From assembly GCA_023375675.1 (NCBI GenBank), contig JALQBC010000012.1, positions 124,001 through 188,000 on the forward strand: a stretch of DNA of 64,000 bases, given 5' to 3'. A model generated the notes under the pieces. That model saw nothing but the letters and a program-made list of their open reading frames with translations. It made no database searches and had not been told where the DNA came from. Made by a program: the position numbers and the translations under genes. This document shows positions 24,973 to 36,807 of this stretch, one piece after another; position 1 is the stretch's first letter; the number at the start of each line of letters is the position of its first letter. This DNA is from Cytospora piceicola. Its lineage: Eukaryota > Ascomycota > Sordariomycetes > Diaporthales > Cytosporaceae.

Positions 24973-25708
24973 GGGGTGGAAGGGGTTGGAGTCACGGTCG
25001 GCTGTTTTCTTGATGGGTTTGGGCGTTGGCAAGCGGGTTTTCAGCATTTTGATACGAGGAACGCAGACATGCATTTGCCAAAGAACAAAAACACGAAACG
25101 GAATGATTGGCAACTTAGAGTTCGGCAGCAAGGCAATTCGGATGAGGTCCACGAGTTCCCCTTCGGCCGCTCATGCGGGCTACCCGCATTCGACGAACCT
25201 GCATCTTCACGCATTAGATTACTCTGCTGCCAGCATGGTTTTGATTTAGTGGCAGTTTTGAGACCTCTCAGCTTTATTAGAAGAGCAATGCCCCGAGTAG
25301 AGGCAACAGACGAAGAAGGCATTGAAATCCCCATCAAGGCCGGCCGAGGTCGTCCATAGCCCAGTGATCTCGACCAAACTGCGACCGAACTGTTGCCCTC
25401 GGAAATGTTTCACGTCTCATGTACATGTACATAGTAATGGAAAGGCAACCTTGGAACCTTGGAATGCGACCGCCCTTCCTTACCTGCCTGACGCTCGCTT
25501 ATCGGGCCGACCCCTTATCGCTGAGACATCGATCCGGCAGGCACCCGAGGTAGCTAGTAGTGGGGCCTGAATGTTGACTGGCACAAGCTTCCCGGAAGCT
25601 CGCTGCTCAAGCTGCTGCTTGTGCCCCTCGACTCGAGTGCCCTCCTCAACGCGACAGGTCGTTGTCGTCCTCCATCTTGAAACTACTACGTCACATGGAG
25701 AGCCCAAC
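24973..25708. other. Intergenic region
   Basis: These 736 bp lie between two + strand genes and hold the E2 3' end and the vps33 promoter. Nothing else is recognisable. Confidence 0.6.
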
Positions 25709-28127
25709 ATGGCTCCTCCAACTGGCTTCGACACGGAACAGATTCGAGACAAGGCCAGGAAAGATCTGCTCTACCTACTATCGGTCGTAAGTAAGGCTCC
25801 CGACATAGTCTCATGGCCCCGCAAGCTCATGGACCAGCTTCATTGACTCGGCGTCTTCTGCCTGCTTAGGTCCAGGGCAAGAAGAACCTCGTCATCGAGC
25901 AGAACCTCGCCGGCCCCATCTCGACCATCGTCAAAGTCGCAACCCTGCAAGACTACGGAGTCGACAAGTTCTTCTTCTTGGAGGGCAGTAATGTGACAAC
26001 TACCCAGCGGAATGTGGTTTTCATCGCCCGTGGCGGATGTGCCCAGTCCATCGCAGGTAAGTCCCCGATATTCACTGTCTCATATACCAATAAACTTCCC
26101 CCATGCACTACACATTCCAACCAGAACATGACTGGCTTGACAGTAGGCTTCGTGGGTTCATATATTGCCCTACTCCTCGTTGCCAGTCAGAGTAGCCAAG
26201 ATCAATCCCTCCATTCATGACACAGCACGTACATTTAGCATCGCTCGCTATTGTTTCAACACGCGGTGTATGCCATCAGAGCGTGCTGACATCTCAACAG
26301 ACCAGATAAGGCGACTACAGCGTGAGAGCCAGACAGGCCATGAATTCCATGTCTTTTGGGTTCCACGGCGCACGATCGTGTCCGACAAGGTGCTTGAGGA
26401 GGCGGGCGTTCTTGGAGACGTGAACATCTCGGAATTGCCCCTCTATTTCTTCCCGTTAGAACGTGATGTGCTATCACTGGAACTCGATGACGCATTCCAG
26501 GATCTATATCTATCAAAAGATCCGACACCGACGTTTCTGCTTGCTCAAGCCCTCATGGGCATTCAGCGGAAACATGGCTTGTTCCCCCGTATCACAGGGA
26601 AGGGAGACAACGCGAAGAGGGTCGCAGAGCTGCTCTCCCGCATGCGCCAGGAGCTTCTCGCCGGTGAAGCATCCAGTGACTCTGAGAAGATGGGTCTCTC
26701 GCCGAGCACAACAACAGAGAGTGTCATCATTATTGACCGCGAAGTTGATATGGTCACCCCTCTTCTCACTCAGCTGACGTACGAAGGATTGGTAGATGAG
26801 GTTTTCGGGATACAGAACAACCAGACCGAAGTCGACTCTACGATAGTAGGCGCCCCTGCTCAAGCTGCGCAGAGCGCTCCAGCAGCCCCTGCCTCCAGCA
26901 ACCAATCCAGGAGACGCAAAATCCAGCTCGACTCATCAGACAAGATGTTCGATCAGCTCCGAGACACAAACTTTGCCATTGTCGGGAACCTGTTGAACAA
27001 GGTTGCACGGCGTATACAGAGCGATCTGGATAGCCGGCATACAACAAAAACAACCGCAGAGTTGACGGACTTTGTTCGGAAACTGCCAGGCTACCAAGCT
27101 GAACAACAGAATCTGAAGATACATACGAATCTGGTGGAAGAGATCATCAAGTACACACGCACTGATCAGTTCAGCAAGATCCTCGAAGTCCAGCAAAACC
27201 TTGCCGCTGGTGCTGATCCCTCGTCTCAAATCGATTCGATCGAGGAGTTGATAGCTCGAGACACACCTCTACCCCAAGTCCTCAGACTGCTCTGCATCTA
27301 CTCATGCATATCCGGTGGCATCAAGGCCAAGGAATTCGACCAGTTCCGTAGGCTGATTGTGCAAGGTTATGGGTACCAACATCTCCTGACCCTGCATAAT
27401 TTGGAAAGGCTGCAACTTTTCCTTTCCAAGTCGTCGCCTATGGCGTCGTTGATCCCAATGGCTGGTTCTGTGGGTACACCTGGAAACAAGACCAACTACT
27501 CGACCCTGCGCAAATCACTGCGACTCATCGTGGACGAAGTCAACGAACACAGCCCAAATGACATAGCTTATGTGTACAGTGGATATGCGCCATTATCAGT
27601 GCGACTCGTTCAGTGCATACTGCAGAAACAATACTTGCTCTCGATGATTAAGGGCAGTGGCATTGCAGGGGCTCAAGTTGCAAGTTCCGGCAGTCAGGGT
27701 TGGAGGGGATTCGAGGAGTCGGTGAAGCACGCCCGCGGACAGACCTTTGATGAGCTACAAAAGGGTGAAGACAAGGCCGTCAAGGCCCGGGCTCTGCTTT
27801 CGGGCAATGGGCAGAAGAAGACAGTGTTTGTTGTGTTTGTAGGCGGAGTGACGTTTACGGAAATCGCAGCATTGCGGTTTATTGCAAAACAGGAAGAAGG
27901 TTTGTTGCACATTTCCCTCAGCGCCCGCTGTGAACCTTTTCTTCCATTCTCCACCTGCTGTGTACTTGCTTGATCGATTGCTAACTTGTTGTTTTCCCAC
28001 AGCTCGAAGAAACATTGTTATCTGTACGACATCGATTATAAGTGGTAGCAAAATGATGGAGACAGCGATTGAGAAGAGCTCATTTGGACAAGCTGTTGCT
28101 GCTGCGGCTCAACCTGTGGAGACTTGA
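25709..28127 (+). CDS. vps33: Vacuolar sorting Sec1/Munc18-like protein Vps33
   Basis: Exons 25709-25786, 25870-26056, 26301-27899 and 28003-28127 (662 aa). The whole chain is a Sec1/Munc18 (SM) fold: KKNLVIEQNLAGPIS, TLQDYGVDKFFFLE, ELPLYFFPLERDVLSLEL, the SM signature IIIDREVDMVTPLLTQLTYEGL, a helical domain 3a region, and VFVVFVGGVTFTEIAALRF near the end. Family knowledge: Vps33 is the SNARE-binding SM subunit of the HOPS and CORVET tethering complexes at vacuole and endosome membranes. A Gln/Ala/Ser-rich low-complexity loop (about APAQAAQSAPAAPASS) interrupts the middle, as in other fungal copies. Intron 2 is unusually long for this window (244 nt). Length agrees with fungal Vps33. Confidence 0.95.
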
Positions 28128-29103
28128 GGAATGGCCGGCTGTCAGGAACAGACACCGAGCATATTATCAATGGCTTGCTATAATAGGACACAACAAGCAG
28201 ACACCAAGCATTATGGCGAAGCAAGTGTGTTGCTTATGTCGGATTAGAAGAGTGACAATTGCATGGAGCATTCTGGCGTGGAGTTTGGAGTTGATAAAGA
28301 ATAAACAATTGAGCACGCCAGAGGACTATGTTTTCTCTGATGAAACCTTGGAAGAGGCCAAAAAAATTAGCATTTTCAAGGGATCCCATTTGATCAGTGT
28401 TGCAATTCTGGTCGTAGCCTGCCATAATACCAAGCTCCTTCGGCAGCAATGTAGGTTGGTTGTCGGGTTGTCTTGAATCGTTCCAGGTTAGATCAATGAG
28501 GGGAGGCAGGGGGACCACGTGATCCCTCGCATAGACATCTCAATTTCCTCATTGGAGAAAACCACTGACTTCCAAATCGTCGTCTGCCATTTGGCTGGTA
28601 AAACCCAGCATCTGTGATTGTTATTAGCTTGCCAGTCCCTTTGATGGGCAACTACTCATTGTTGATCCCCAATTGAGGCTCCTGGGACCCTGTTCAGTCT
28701 GAAACTTCCCAAAAATCAGCAAGTACGGCCTGTCCTGGCCCGGCGCCACCACGAATGGTCCGTTCATGCCGCCCTCCATTGAGTTTCTGACAACTTGGAT
28801 ATCGAGCACTCGGCATCACGTGCAGTCATATTTTCTTTTTACTAACTACTTTCTTGTAGACGATTGAACAATCTTCGACTCAAGAAATGGGGCTGCATCA
28901 TTCTTGCGCATGAGACAAGCCAATACTCGGGTTCAATGGGGACCATCGATGAGAAAAGTGGCGGTTCGATACTCATCAATTGATACGTCTCTCGATTCCT
29001 TCCATAACCATCATCATTGCCAACAACGTGGTACACCACTACCGCCCTCTTCAATATCTTTCGGTATCCCCGTTCTAGCGGAAGTCGAGTCCCACGCATC
29101 ATA
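28128..29103. other. Intergenic region
   Basis: These 976 bp contain the vps33 3' end and the LSD1 promoter. An open frame continuing from the last vps33 exon region is not supported as a gene. Confidence 0.6.
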
Positions 29104-32100
29104 ATGGGAACGAATTCACGCGGTACTCGACCTGGACAGAATAGTGGCATTGGAAACCTTAGAAGATCTACGCGGAGTCTTATCAGCGGCTCTACAGCCC
29201 CCAAAAACTCATCCGTACTAGCATCACCGGCGTTCACGACATCGCCCCGCCGCCCGAGCTCTGCCTGTGGCAGACCGAACTTACCCGTTGCTACGTCTTC
29301 CTCATCACGTCGGAGTAGCACCGCCTCACGAATACCACGAAAACCTCGTCGGCCATCGGCTCTTCACCCGAGGCCAGGGGAGGAAGGGGGAGTGGCCGTC
29401 TTTGACGAAATTGTCGTCAGGACAAGTGAACCAGAGGAGTCAGACGATATGGACGAGGACCCTAACATGGTAGCCGCGCCGGGAAACCCCTTCAGGTATG
29501 TTACCCAGCACGATGATAGCTTTGCATGACATTCCGACTTGATATTCGCGCGTGAGTTGCCATATTGTTGTTCATTCACCTCTAACGCGGTTCTTGCAGG
29601 TCAGAGGATGACGCCTCTAAGCATCTTGTCCAATCTGCACCTATAGGTGTCATCAATCCAGAGAAGACATTGAAGCCACCGGTCAAAAAGCACGAGCCTA
29701 ATCCTGAAGACACAGAAGTTGTTGATGAGGGTGTACCGAACCCGGCAGCCTCAACTGCTGAGCCTGAACCCATCGCCCCTGAGGCCCTAGCACATACCAC
29801 CCTCCTAGAAATAATGCCCACCGGGACAGCTCCTCCAGAGCCCTTATCCCCAGTACCGACGGACTCGGGAAGGGGTGGCATGGGCGATCGAGAGCCGAAA
29901 TCTATAACCGAAAATTATGAGGACGCGGTCCCTTCAGATGCGGGCAGCACCGAGGAGGTCTCTGCACTTGCAACTCTTTCAGAAGCAATACTCACAGGGG
30001 CATCCTCAGATTTGATGTCCCCAGAGGCGGAGCCTGTCGATTTTAGTACAGCTGCTCCAGACTTTACCAATCCCGACCCTTTCGAGCTGGAATCCATGTT
30101 CCCTCCTGCTCAAGACGATTCGATGGCAAGTCAAGAGCACCTTGATATTGGTCCTTCTGTTCCAGAGTCACCAGAACAGGCTCGTAAGGATACGGCACAG
30201 AAGGAAAACATACCTCTCGATTTGCAAGTCGCTGCACTTCGGCAACAACATTCAAAATCTGCCCTTTTAGGGTTCACAAAGACTGTACCAACTGTACAGC
30301 CAAAAATTGAAGTGGAGAGCATGGATATAAATGCAGATGAGTCGGAGCCTTTCCAAACCGATAAAGGTTTGAAGCCTGTCCAAGGCGGCTCCGTGGAAGA
30401 TTCAGGGATGAGAGCACCTTCCGATCCGCTCCTTGCAAATACGTTCGCCCTGAATGCAGGCTCTTTAGAATCGGATGAATCGACCCCCGAGCATATACAA
30501 CAGGGTACTGGGTCAGACTACTCGTCTCTTGGGGCGACAGAAGAAGACATAATGGATATGGAGCTTCCCGAAGCAAACAACTCTGCTGAGCTCGCTCATC
30601 ATAATACGTCTAAACCCCAGCCACATGAACACATGTCTTCTGAAAACGCGACCTTCGCAGACACAGCCCCTTCTGAACCGAGGGAATCAAAACTTCTAAC
30701 CCCTCAGCCAATCGAGACAATTACAGCAAATCCGCTGTCTTTCGCCGAGTCCGAGTCACTCCCAAAGGCTCAGTCGAAAATGCCTGGAGTGGGTGCAACA
30801 CCAACAAGGGCTGGCTCAGGACATCTTGACAATATCAATGCTGCCGCTCCAACAGAAGCTGCGGACGAATTGCTTGACACTATGGATGGTCACGACGACG
30901 CCTCCTCCGAACTTAGCGAGGCGATGTCTACGGATTTGATATCTACCGACATGACACATCAAAACCTTACCCCCGCCAAATCAGCCATCAGTCACCTGAT
31001 TGGGGAGTCACGGAACAGTTTCGCCTCCTCAGCTTCAGCTCTCACGGAGCGATCGGGCTTGTCTTCGAAACCTCCCTCAATCTCTAGCAAAGCGACGACT
31101 CCGCTCGATTCAGGTAGCCCAAGAGAAGCGTCGTCACATATCGCCTTTTTCTCGAATCCGGTCTCGACAGCTCAGCCACGGTCGGCACCAAGAATACGAT
31201 TCGACGTGCGCCCCAAAGTATCTGTGCCCACAGATCTGACTCCGCAGGAATATGCAGTAGAGTGTATTGAAGCCGCTGAGAACTCACGTCTGAATCCATA
31301 TGCCCTACATCAAGAGGAGTATCTCATGCTGCGGTACCATATCAGCCATGCGCAAGTCACAACGTATCTGAATATTCGAAATGGCATCCTGCGGCTCTGG
31401 GTGAGGAATCCACAAATAGCAGTCACACGGCAAGAGGCAATTGGGTGTGCCAAAGATACACGCTGGTTCGATGTTGCAAATGTGTGCTTCGACTGGCTCG
31501 TCCGTCGTGGTTTCATCAACTATGGCTGCGTGGAGATCCGACAGCAGAAGCGGAGAAATAGTGTCAACGAAGACTCGAAACCAAGAAAGAGGAGGACTGT
31601 GGCAGTCATTGGCGCTGGGTTCTCTGGATTGGGGTGCGCCAGACAGCTGGAGGGTCTGTTCACACAATACTCTAAGCGGTTTCGAGACATGGGCGAGGAT
31701 CCTCCCAGAGTTGTTGTCCTAGAGGGGAGAAATCGAGTCGGTGGTCGAGTTTACTCCCGTGCCTTTCAGACACTACCAGACACTGCGCCAGGTGTATTTC
31801 GAGGAAAGCGTTTCACGGCCGAAATGGGCGGCATGATTATCACTGGCTTTGATCGGGGCAATCCTCTGAACATCCTGGTGAGAGGACAACTTGGCCTGCC
31901 ATACCACTGCTTGAGGAGCGACATGTCTCTCTATGACACCCACGGTACGGCCGTGGACCCTGTCCGAGATGAGATGGTGGAGTATCTCTTCAATGCATGT
32001 CTTGACCGCGTGAGCGAGTACAAATTCAAATCGCTACCATCAAAACTCATTGAAGGGAATCACGACTTGATCGACGAAGGACGAGATAGCACCGCAGAGG

Positions 32101-33938
32101 GCCACAAGACCATCGCTTTAGAAGAGGAGAAAGTCGCTTCTCAACCTCATGCTCTGTCCGTCTCACAGCAGAATGTCGCACCAGAGACTCACCTCGTACC
32201 TGTTTCTACGGACAGGATGACCGGCAAAGTTCACGTTGAGCCCGGGACGCCTGGCTCTACGAGGGCTGCGTTCAAGGCGAAGTCGATCGGATGGACTCTG
32301 AAGGCCGGGGTGGCTGAGACAAGAGATGTCGATCTGGAAGCTTCGGCTAGTGACTCGATCGCCACTCTAGGCTCGGTTGTCGATGAGGCACTGATGCAGC
32401 ACAAAGATATCCTTGATTTGAACGCTCAAGACTTCAGACTCCTGAATTGGCACATAGCCAACCTGGAGTACAGTAATGCCACCAACTTGAACCGGTTGAG
32501 TCTGCAAGGATGGGATATAGATGCCGGCAACGAATGGGAGGGCAAACACACCATGGTCGTTGGTGGTTATCAAAGTGTTGCCAGAGGGCTTTCAATGCTT
32601 CCTGCGGCACTCAGTATTCAACATAAGGCGCCTGTGAAGCGCATCGCATACACTACTGAGGGCTCAAGTGGCCTAGCAAAGATCGAGACGGAGGATGGTC
32701 AGTCGATAGAAGCCGACTATGTAGTCAACACCATTCCTCTGGGTGTCCTGAAGCACGGCAACATCGATTTCCAACCCCCACTCCCTTCATGGAAGACCGA
32801 AGCCATTGATAGACTTGGCTTTGGTGTCTTGAACAAGGTCATTCTCGTCTACAAGGAGGCTTTCTGGGACAAGGATAGGGACATTTTCGGCATGCTCCAA
32901 ACTCCGACCAACCGTCTCAGCCTAAACCAGAAAGACTACACCTCCCGTCGCGGACGGTTTTTCCAGTGGTTCAATGTCACCAACACGACTGGTATGCCCT
33001 GCTTACTGGCTTTGATGGCTGGCGACGCAGGCTACGATACTGAGATAACACCAAATGACGAGCTTGTCGCCGAAGCAACTGAAATTCTGCGGATGCGATA
33101 CGGCGCCCGAGTACCGTCCCAGCCTCTCGAAGCCATTGTCACAAGATGGGAATCGGACAGGTTTGCACGAGGCAGCTACTCAAACGCCGGTGTCAAGATG
33201 CAGCCTGAGGATTACCAGATAATGGCCAAACCGATCGGTAATTTGCACTTCGCCGGCGAACATACCATTGTGACGCATCCCGCCACTGTCCACGGTGCTT
33301 ATCTCTCCGGCCTCAGGGCCGCATCAGATGTCCTCGACTCGATGCTTGGCCCGATCGAAATTCCAATACCCTTGGTCCTTCCCCGTGAAACATCCGCCTC
33401 TCTCAAGCGCAGGGCTCAAGAAGAGAACAAAAACCCCGCGCAAGCCCGCCTTGAAGCTTACGAGATGGAGGTGCAAGAGCACATCATCTCCAAGATCGGC
33501 TACTTCCCCATAAAGCCCGGCAAGGTAGCCGGCAACCCGTACCTCCTCTTCAACAAGGCCCACTACGAGGAAGGTCGCAAGCGCTGCGAGGAGGGGCGAC
33601 GAGCGGGCAAGGGCAAGCCCTCACCCAACGAGGTGCGCACCATGACGTCTAAGATGTGGAAGGAGGCGGCACCCGAGGTGCGCAAGCCGTTCGAGGACGC
33701 CGCCGAGGAGCAGAAGCGCACGTTCGCGCAGGCTCTCAAGGACTGGACCGAGGCGGCGGTCAAGTGGGAACTGGAGTCCAACGGGTTGAGGGAGAGGTAT
33801 GTCAAGGAGCACCCGAGCGTGCCGACGCCGGAGGAGACGGCGGCTTCAGCGGCTGGAGGGTATACGAGTGGCGGGAGGCGGGCGAAGAAGAGGGTTGCCA
33901 CTTATGCGGAGGAGGATAGCGATGTCGATATGGAATGA
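29104..33938 (+). CDS. lsd1: LSD1-type histone lysine demethylase with SWIRM, amine oxidase and HMG box
   Basis: Exons 29104-29495 and 29600-33938 (1576 aa). The N-terminal 670 residues are disordered, first Arg/Ser-rich then acidic and Ser/Pro-rich. A SWIRM domain covers about 672-775 (QEYAVECIEAAENSRLNPY ... RRGFINYGCVEI). A FAD-dependent amine oxidase domain follows, about 797-1375: VAVIGAGFSGLGCARQLE (FAD-binding), VLEGRNRVGGRVYS, NWHIANLEYSNATNLNRLS, the catalytic Lys at residue 1210 (GFGVLNKVIL) and LHFAGEHTI. At the LSD1 tower position a short, low-complexity insert replaces the coiled coil. An HMG box occupies about 1430-1520. Family knowledge: it removes methyl groups from histone H3 lysines; the SWIRM-amine oxidase-HMG order is that of fungal KdmA/fission-yeast Lsd proteins. 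Confidence 0.95.
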
Positions 33939-34838
33939 AGAGCACGATAGTCGGCGACAAGCAAACAGATAAGAGGCGTGCAAACCGGGGGGGGGGGGGC
34001 GTGTATGATATTACTTTCTGGTCATGACACTCCAGTTGAGTGGCTTAATCTGCCCACCTAGTTCAACGGCGCATATGGTCGGTTGGTCGGCATCATACAT
34101 ATTGGGGTGGTGGGTTGGCAACAAACGATACCGAGATCACGCATGGTTGGTGTTGGGAGGAAAAATGGTGGGGGGGGGGGGTGCAACGCTTTGCTTGCTA
34201 TTGATTATTTTTACTGCTTCCTGTGTGGCTTTGAGCGGCGTTTATTCAGAACGCGGCCAGGGCATAGTCAATGTATGTGTTACTCGAATCATATGGCTTC
34301 CCTGGCTTGTTTGTATAGGCATTCGAAGCTCTGGCGTGAGGCTGTGGATGACGCTTCTGTTCAGCCTGGAAAAGAAACAATTGAAGTTTGAATTGCCGGC
34401 AGTGTTCCACTCGCAGCGGTTTGACGTTGCAGGAGTATACTCTCGCGGCCATATACTGTAAGTCGCAATAAAATTTTGCTGCCACATTGGTGTTCCCCCA
34501 TGCGGCAATTTCTAGTCACAGTTTGGACCTTTTGGACCAAACTACTTCGTACTTAGGTAGTCAATAATTGTTGCAAATGGCCTCATCACGATAGCCTGTA
34601 AAGTGATTCACGTCAAAAAGAATGATGACCCACGTAGCGTCGCTCCAGGGTCAATGTCATCAGCTCAAATTCTCTTCATTCTACCGGTCTTAGTACACGG
34701 GTGGACGGTGCCATTTTGATATGCATTTGATACAAAGAAAAATAGGCTAGATCGTCACTTTCCCCCTTTTGCACCCACCCGTACAGGTCCCGCTGACGTT
34801 TCCTTCCCCAATATGGAGGCTTCTGCATCGGGCTATAT
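33939..34838. other. Convergent intergenic region with two long G tracts
   Basis: These 900 bp lie between the LSD1 and ATP synthase gamma 3' ends. Runs of 13 G (33987-33999) and 12 G (34170-34181) stand out. No gene is supported. Confidence 0.6.
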
Positions 34839-36012
34839 TTACTGGTCTGCAGAGGCGGCGGCACCAGTGATAATCTCGACCAGCTCGCCGGTAATGACGG
34901 ATTGTCGGGTGCGGTTGTAGAGAATCTGGTACTTGGTGATCATCTCACCGGCGTTCTTGGAGGCGTTGTCCATAGCATTGCGACGGGCAGACTGCTCGCA
35001 GGCATGGCCCTCGGCCAGACCCCAGAAGATGGCGTTGGCCAAAGCGTACTCCCGCAGGTTGGGGAGAAGCTCCTCTTCGGTCTCGAAAGCGGAGATGTTC
35101 TCTGTAATTGAAGTCAGCCTTCATGTCCAAAGTCATTTTGTTCCACTCGGTTCATTCCTAGACGTACGGGATGCCATGATAGCCTCCTCGGAGAAAGCGT
35201 CAATGGTGGAAGGCTCGTAGCTCTGAGCGTTGACAAACTTGTTGTAGAGGACCTTGACCTCGGCGTAGTCGGTAGGCAGCGAGACGACCTGGTCGGCGAT
35301 GGCCTGGGCCTCGGCGAAGGTGGGGATGTCCTTCCCGACGCCACTGAAGGTCAACTGGATGTCCTTGGCCTGGGTTCGCTGCAGCTGGGCCTTGCACTTC
35401 TCGCCCAGGATGACGAGCTCGTATGCATTGGGCTTCTCGGCGTACAGGCGACGGATGTAACGGGAAAGACCGGAGTGGATACCACCGCAGAGGCCCTTGT
35501 CGGAGGAGCAGACGACCAGCAGAGTCTTCTTGTCCTCGCCCTCGAGGGGCTTGGTCTCGGCCTGGTCGAACACCTCCTTGGAGGTCTCACCGTACGTCTT
35601 GGACTCGGTCATGGCGCGCTGGGCGCGGGTGAGCTTGGTGGAGGCGACGATCTTCATGGTCTTGGTGATCTTCTCAATGTTGCGGATGGACTTGAGACGG
35701 CCCTCGATTTCTCGGAGAGTCGCGAAGCCGGCGGCGGCATTGGGGGTGGACGTGACGGCGCTGTTTCCGGGAGAAAGAGAGACATATTAGCTTGCTATAC
35801 TGGCGACTTGGTCCGAAGGCCATTGCCCTTTCTGTATCCCTCCAATCCCCAACAATCTCCTGCACCGGCCCAAGATCCAAGGGCCTCTATTGTTTCGATG
35901 GTGGTGGTGACGTCCCCCATCACGCGCTCCACTTCCGTTCAACATCAAACACATACCGAGAGGGAATTGCAGCTCCAGCTCTCAGAGCCGGCCGCGCAGC
36001 TCGGGACAGCAT
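34839..36012 (-). CDS. atp3: Mitochondrial F1 ATP synthase gamma subunit
   Basis: Exons 36012-35957, 35760-35168 and 35101-34839 (303 aa). The N-terminus (MLSRAARPALRAGAAIPSR) is an Arg/Ala-rich matrix presequence, encoded almost alone on exon 1. The mature part shows the gamma signature: TLREIEGRLKSIRNIEKITK, TMKIVASTKLTRAQRAM, VVCSSDKGLCGGIHS, and the C-terminal helix EMITKYQILYNRTRQSVIT. Family knowledge: gamma forms the rotating central stalk of F1 and couples proton flow to ATP synthesis at the inner membrane. Introns are 196 and 66 nt, with codon-splitting joins CG|C and C|AG. The gene is divergent from topoisomerase I. Confidence 0.96.
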
Positions 36013-36807
36013 TTTGCCTTTGGGTATGGTCTGCCAACGGTGGCTTTAAGGGGGCAGAAAAGGATCGGAAAACCAATTGATCGGACTTTGACCAACTGGA
36101 GTGGGGGGTTGACGAAAGTAAATCGAGAGCTATCTTCTCTCTCTCAAGGTCAATTGACGCTGCTTGGTCGAGCAAGGCTCCGTTCTCCGTCTTCTTTTCG
36201 CAGTCCCCGAACCGGCCTAGCCGTGTTGCGTCACGTGCCTGCTTGGTTTGGCTGGTGCTTGGCAGGTCTGACGTGCCTGCCCAGTCAGTGGCTGGCGGAG
36301 AACTGGAATCCGCAAACTCGGTAAGTGCTAACTGCACACTTACTTACTAAGCTCACGGCGCGGGCGTGCTCATAGATCCAATAGGATTCTCCGACTCAGG
36401 CTGTCATTCTATTCGTGCCGACTTCACAATAGCGAGCGCCTGGCTTTTGCGCCGTCCAGCCCTGCCCATTGTTTCTCTCTCCCTCTCTTCTCACTCACTT
36501 GACTAAACTTTTTCCTCTCAACCTTGCGCCACTGCTTATACCTTCTTGACATTCACTGCCCCCATGAGGTTTTGCCCAGGTCAGGTCTGCCGCAAAACTA
36601 AACATTCTCTCCAGAACCGGGGCTCGGATCCCGAGCTTGAGGTGTGCTGTTTCTTTACATCCTACTTGCGCTTACTTCCAACCTCACATTACTTCCCTTT
36701 TGCGCTACCGCAAACCTCACTACCAGCCTCGGTTTGAGCGGCCGCTCAGGACACAGCACCCAGACAAACACCTTCAAATACCTCCAATCCCATCAATCCG
36801 AACCAAG
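36013..36807. promoter_or_regulatory. Divergent promoter region, ATP synthase gamma and topoisomerase I
   Basis: This 795-bp region separates the two start codons. The right part (about 36440-36800) is CT-rich and may hold the long leader of topoisomerase I. No defined operator is seen. Confidence 0.5.
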
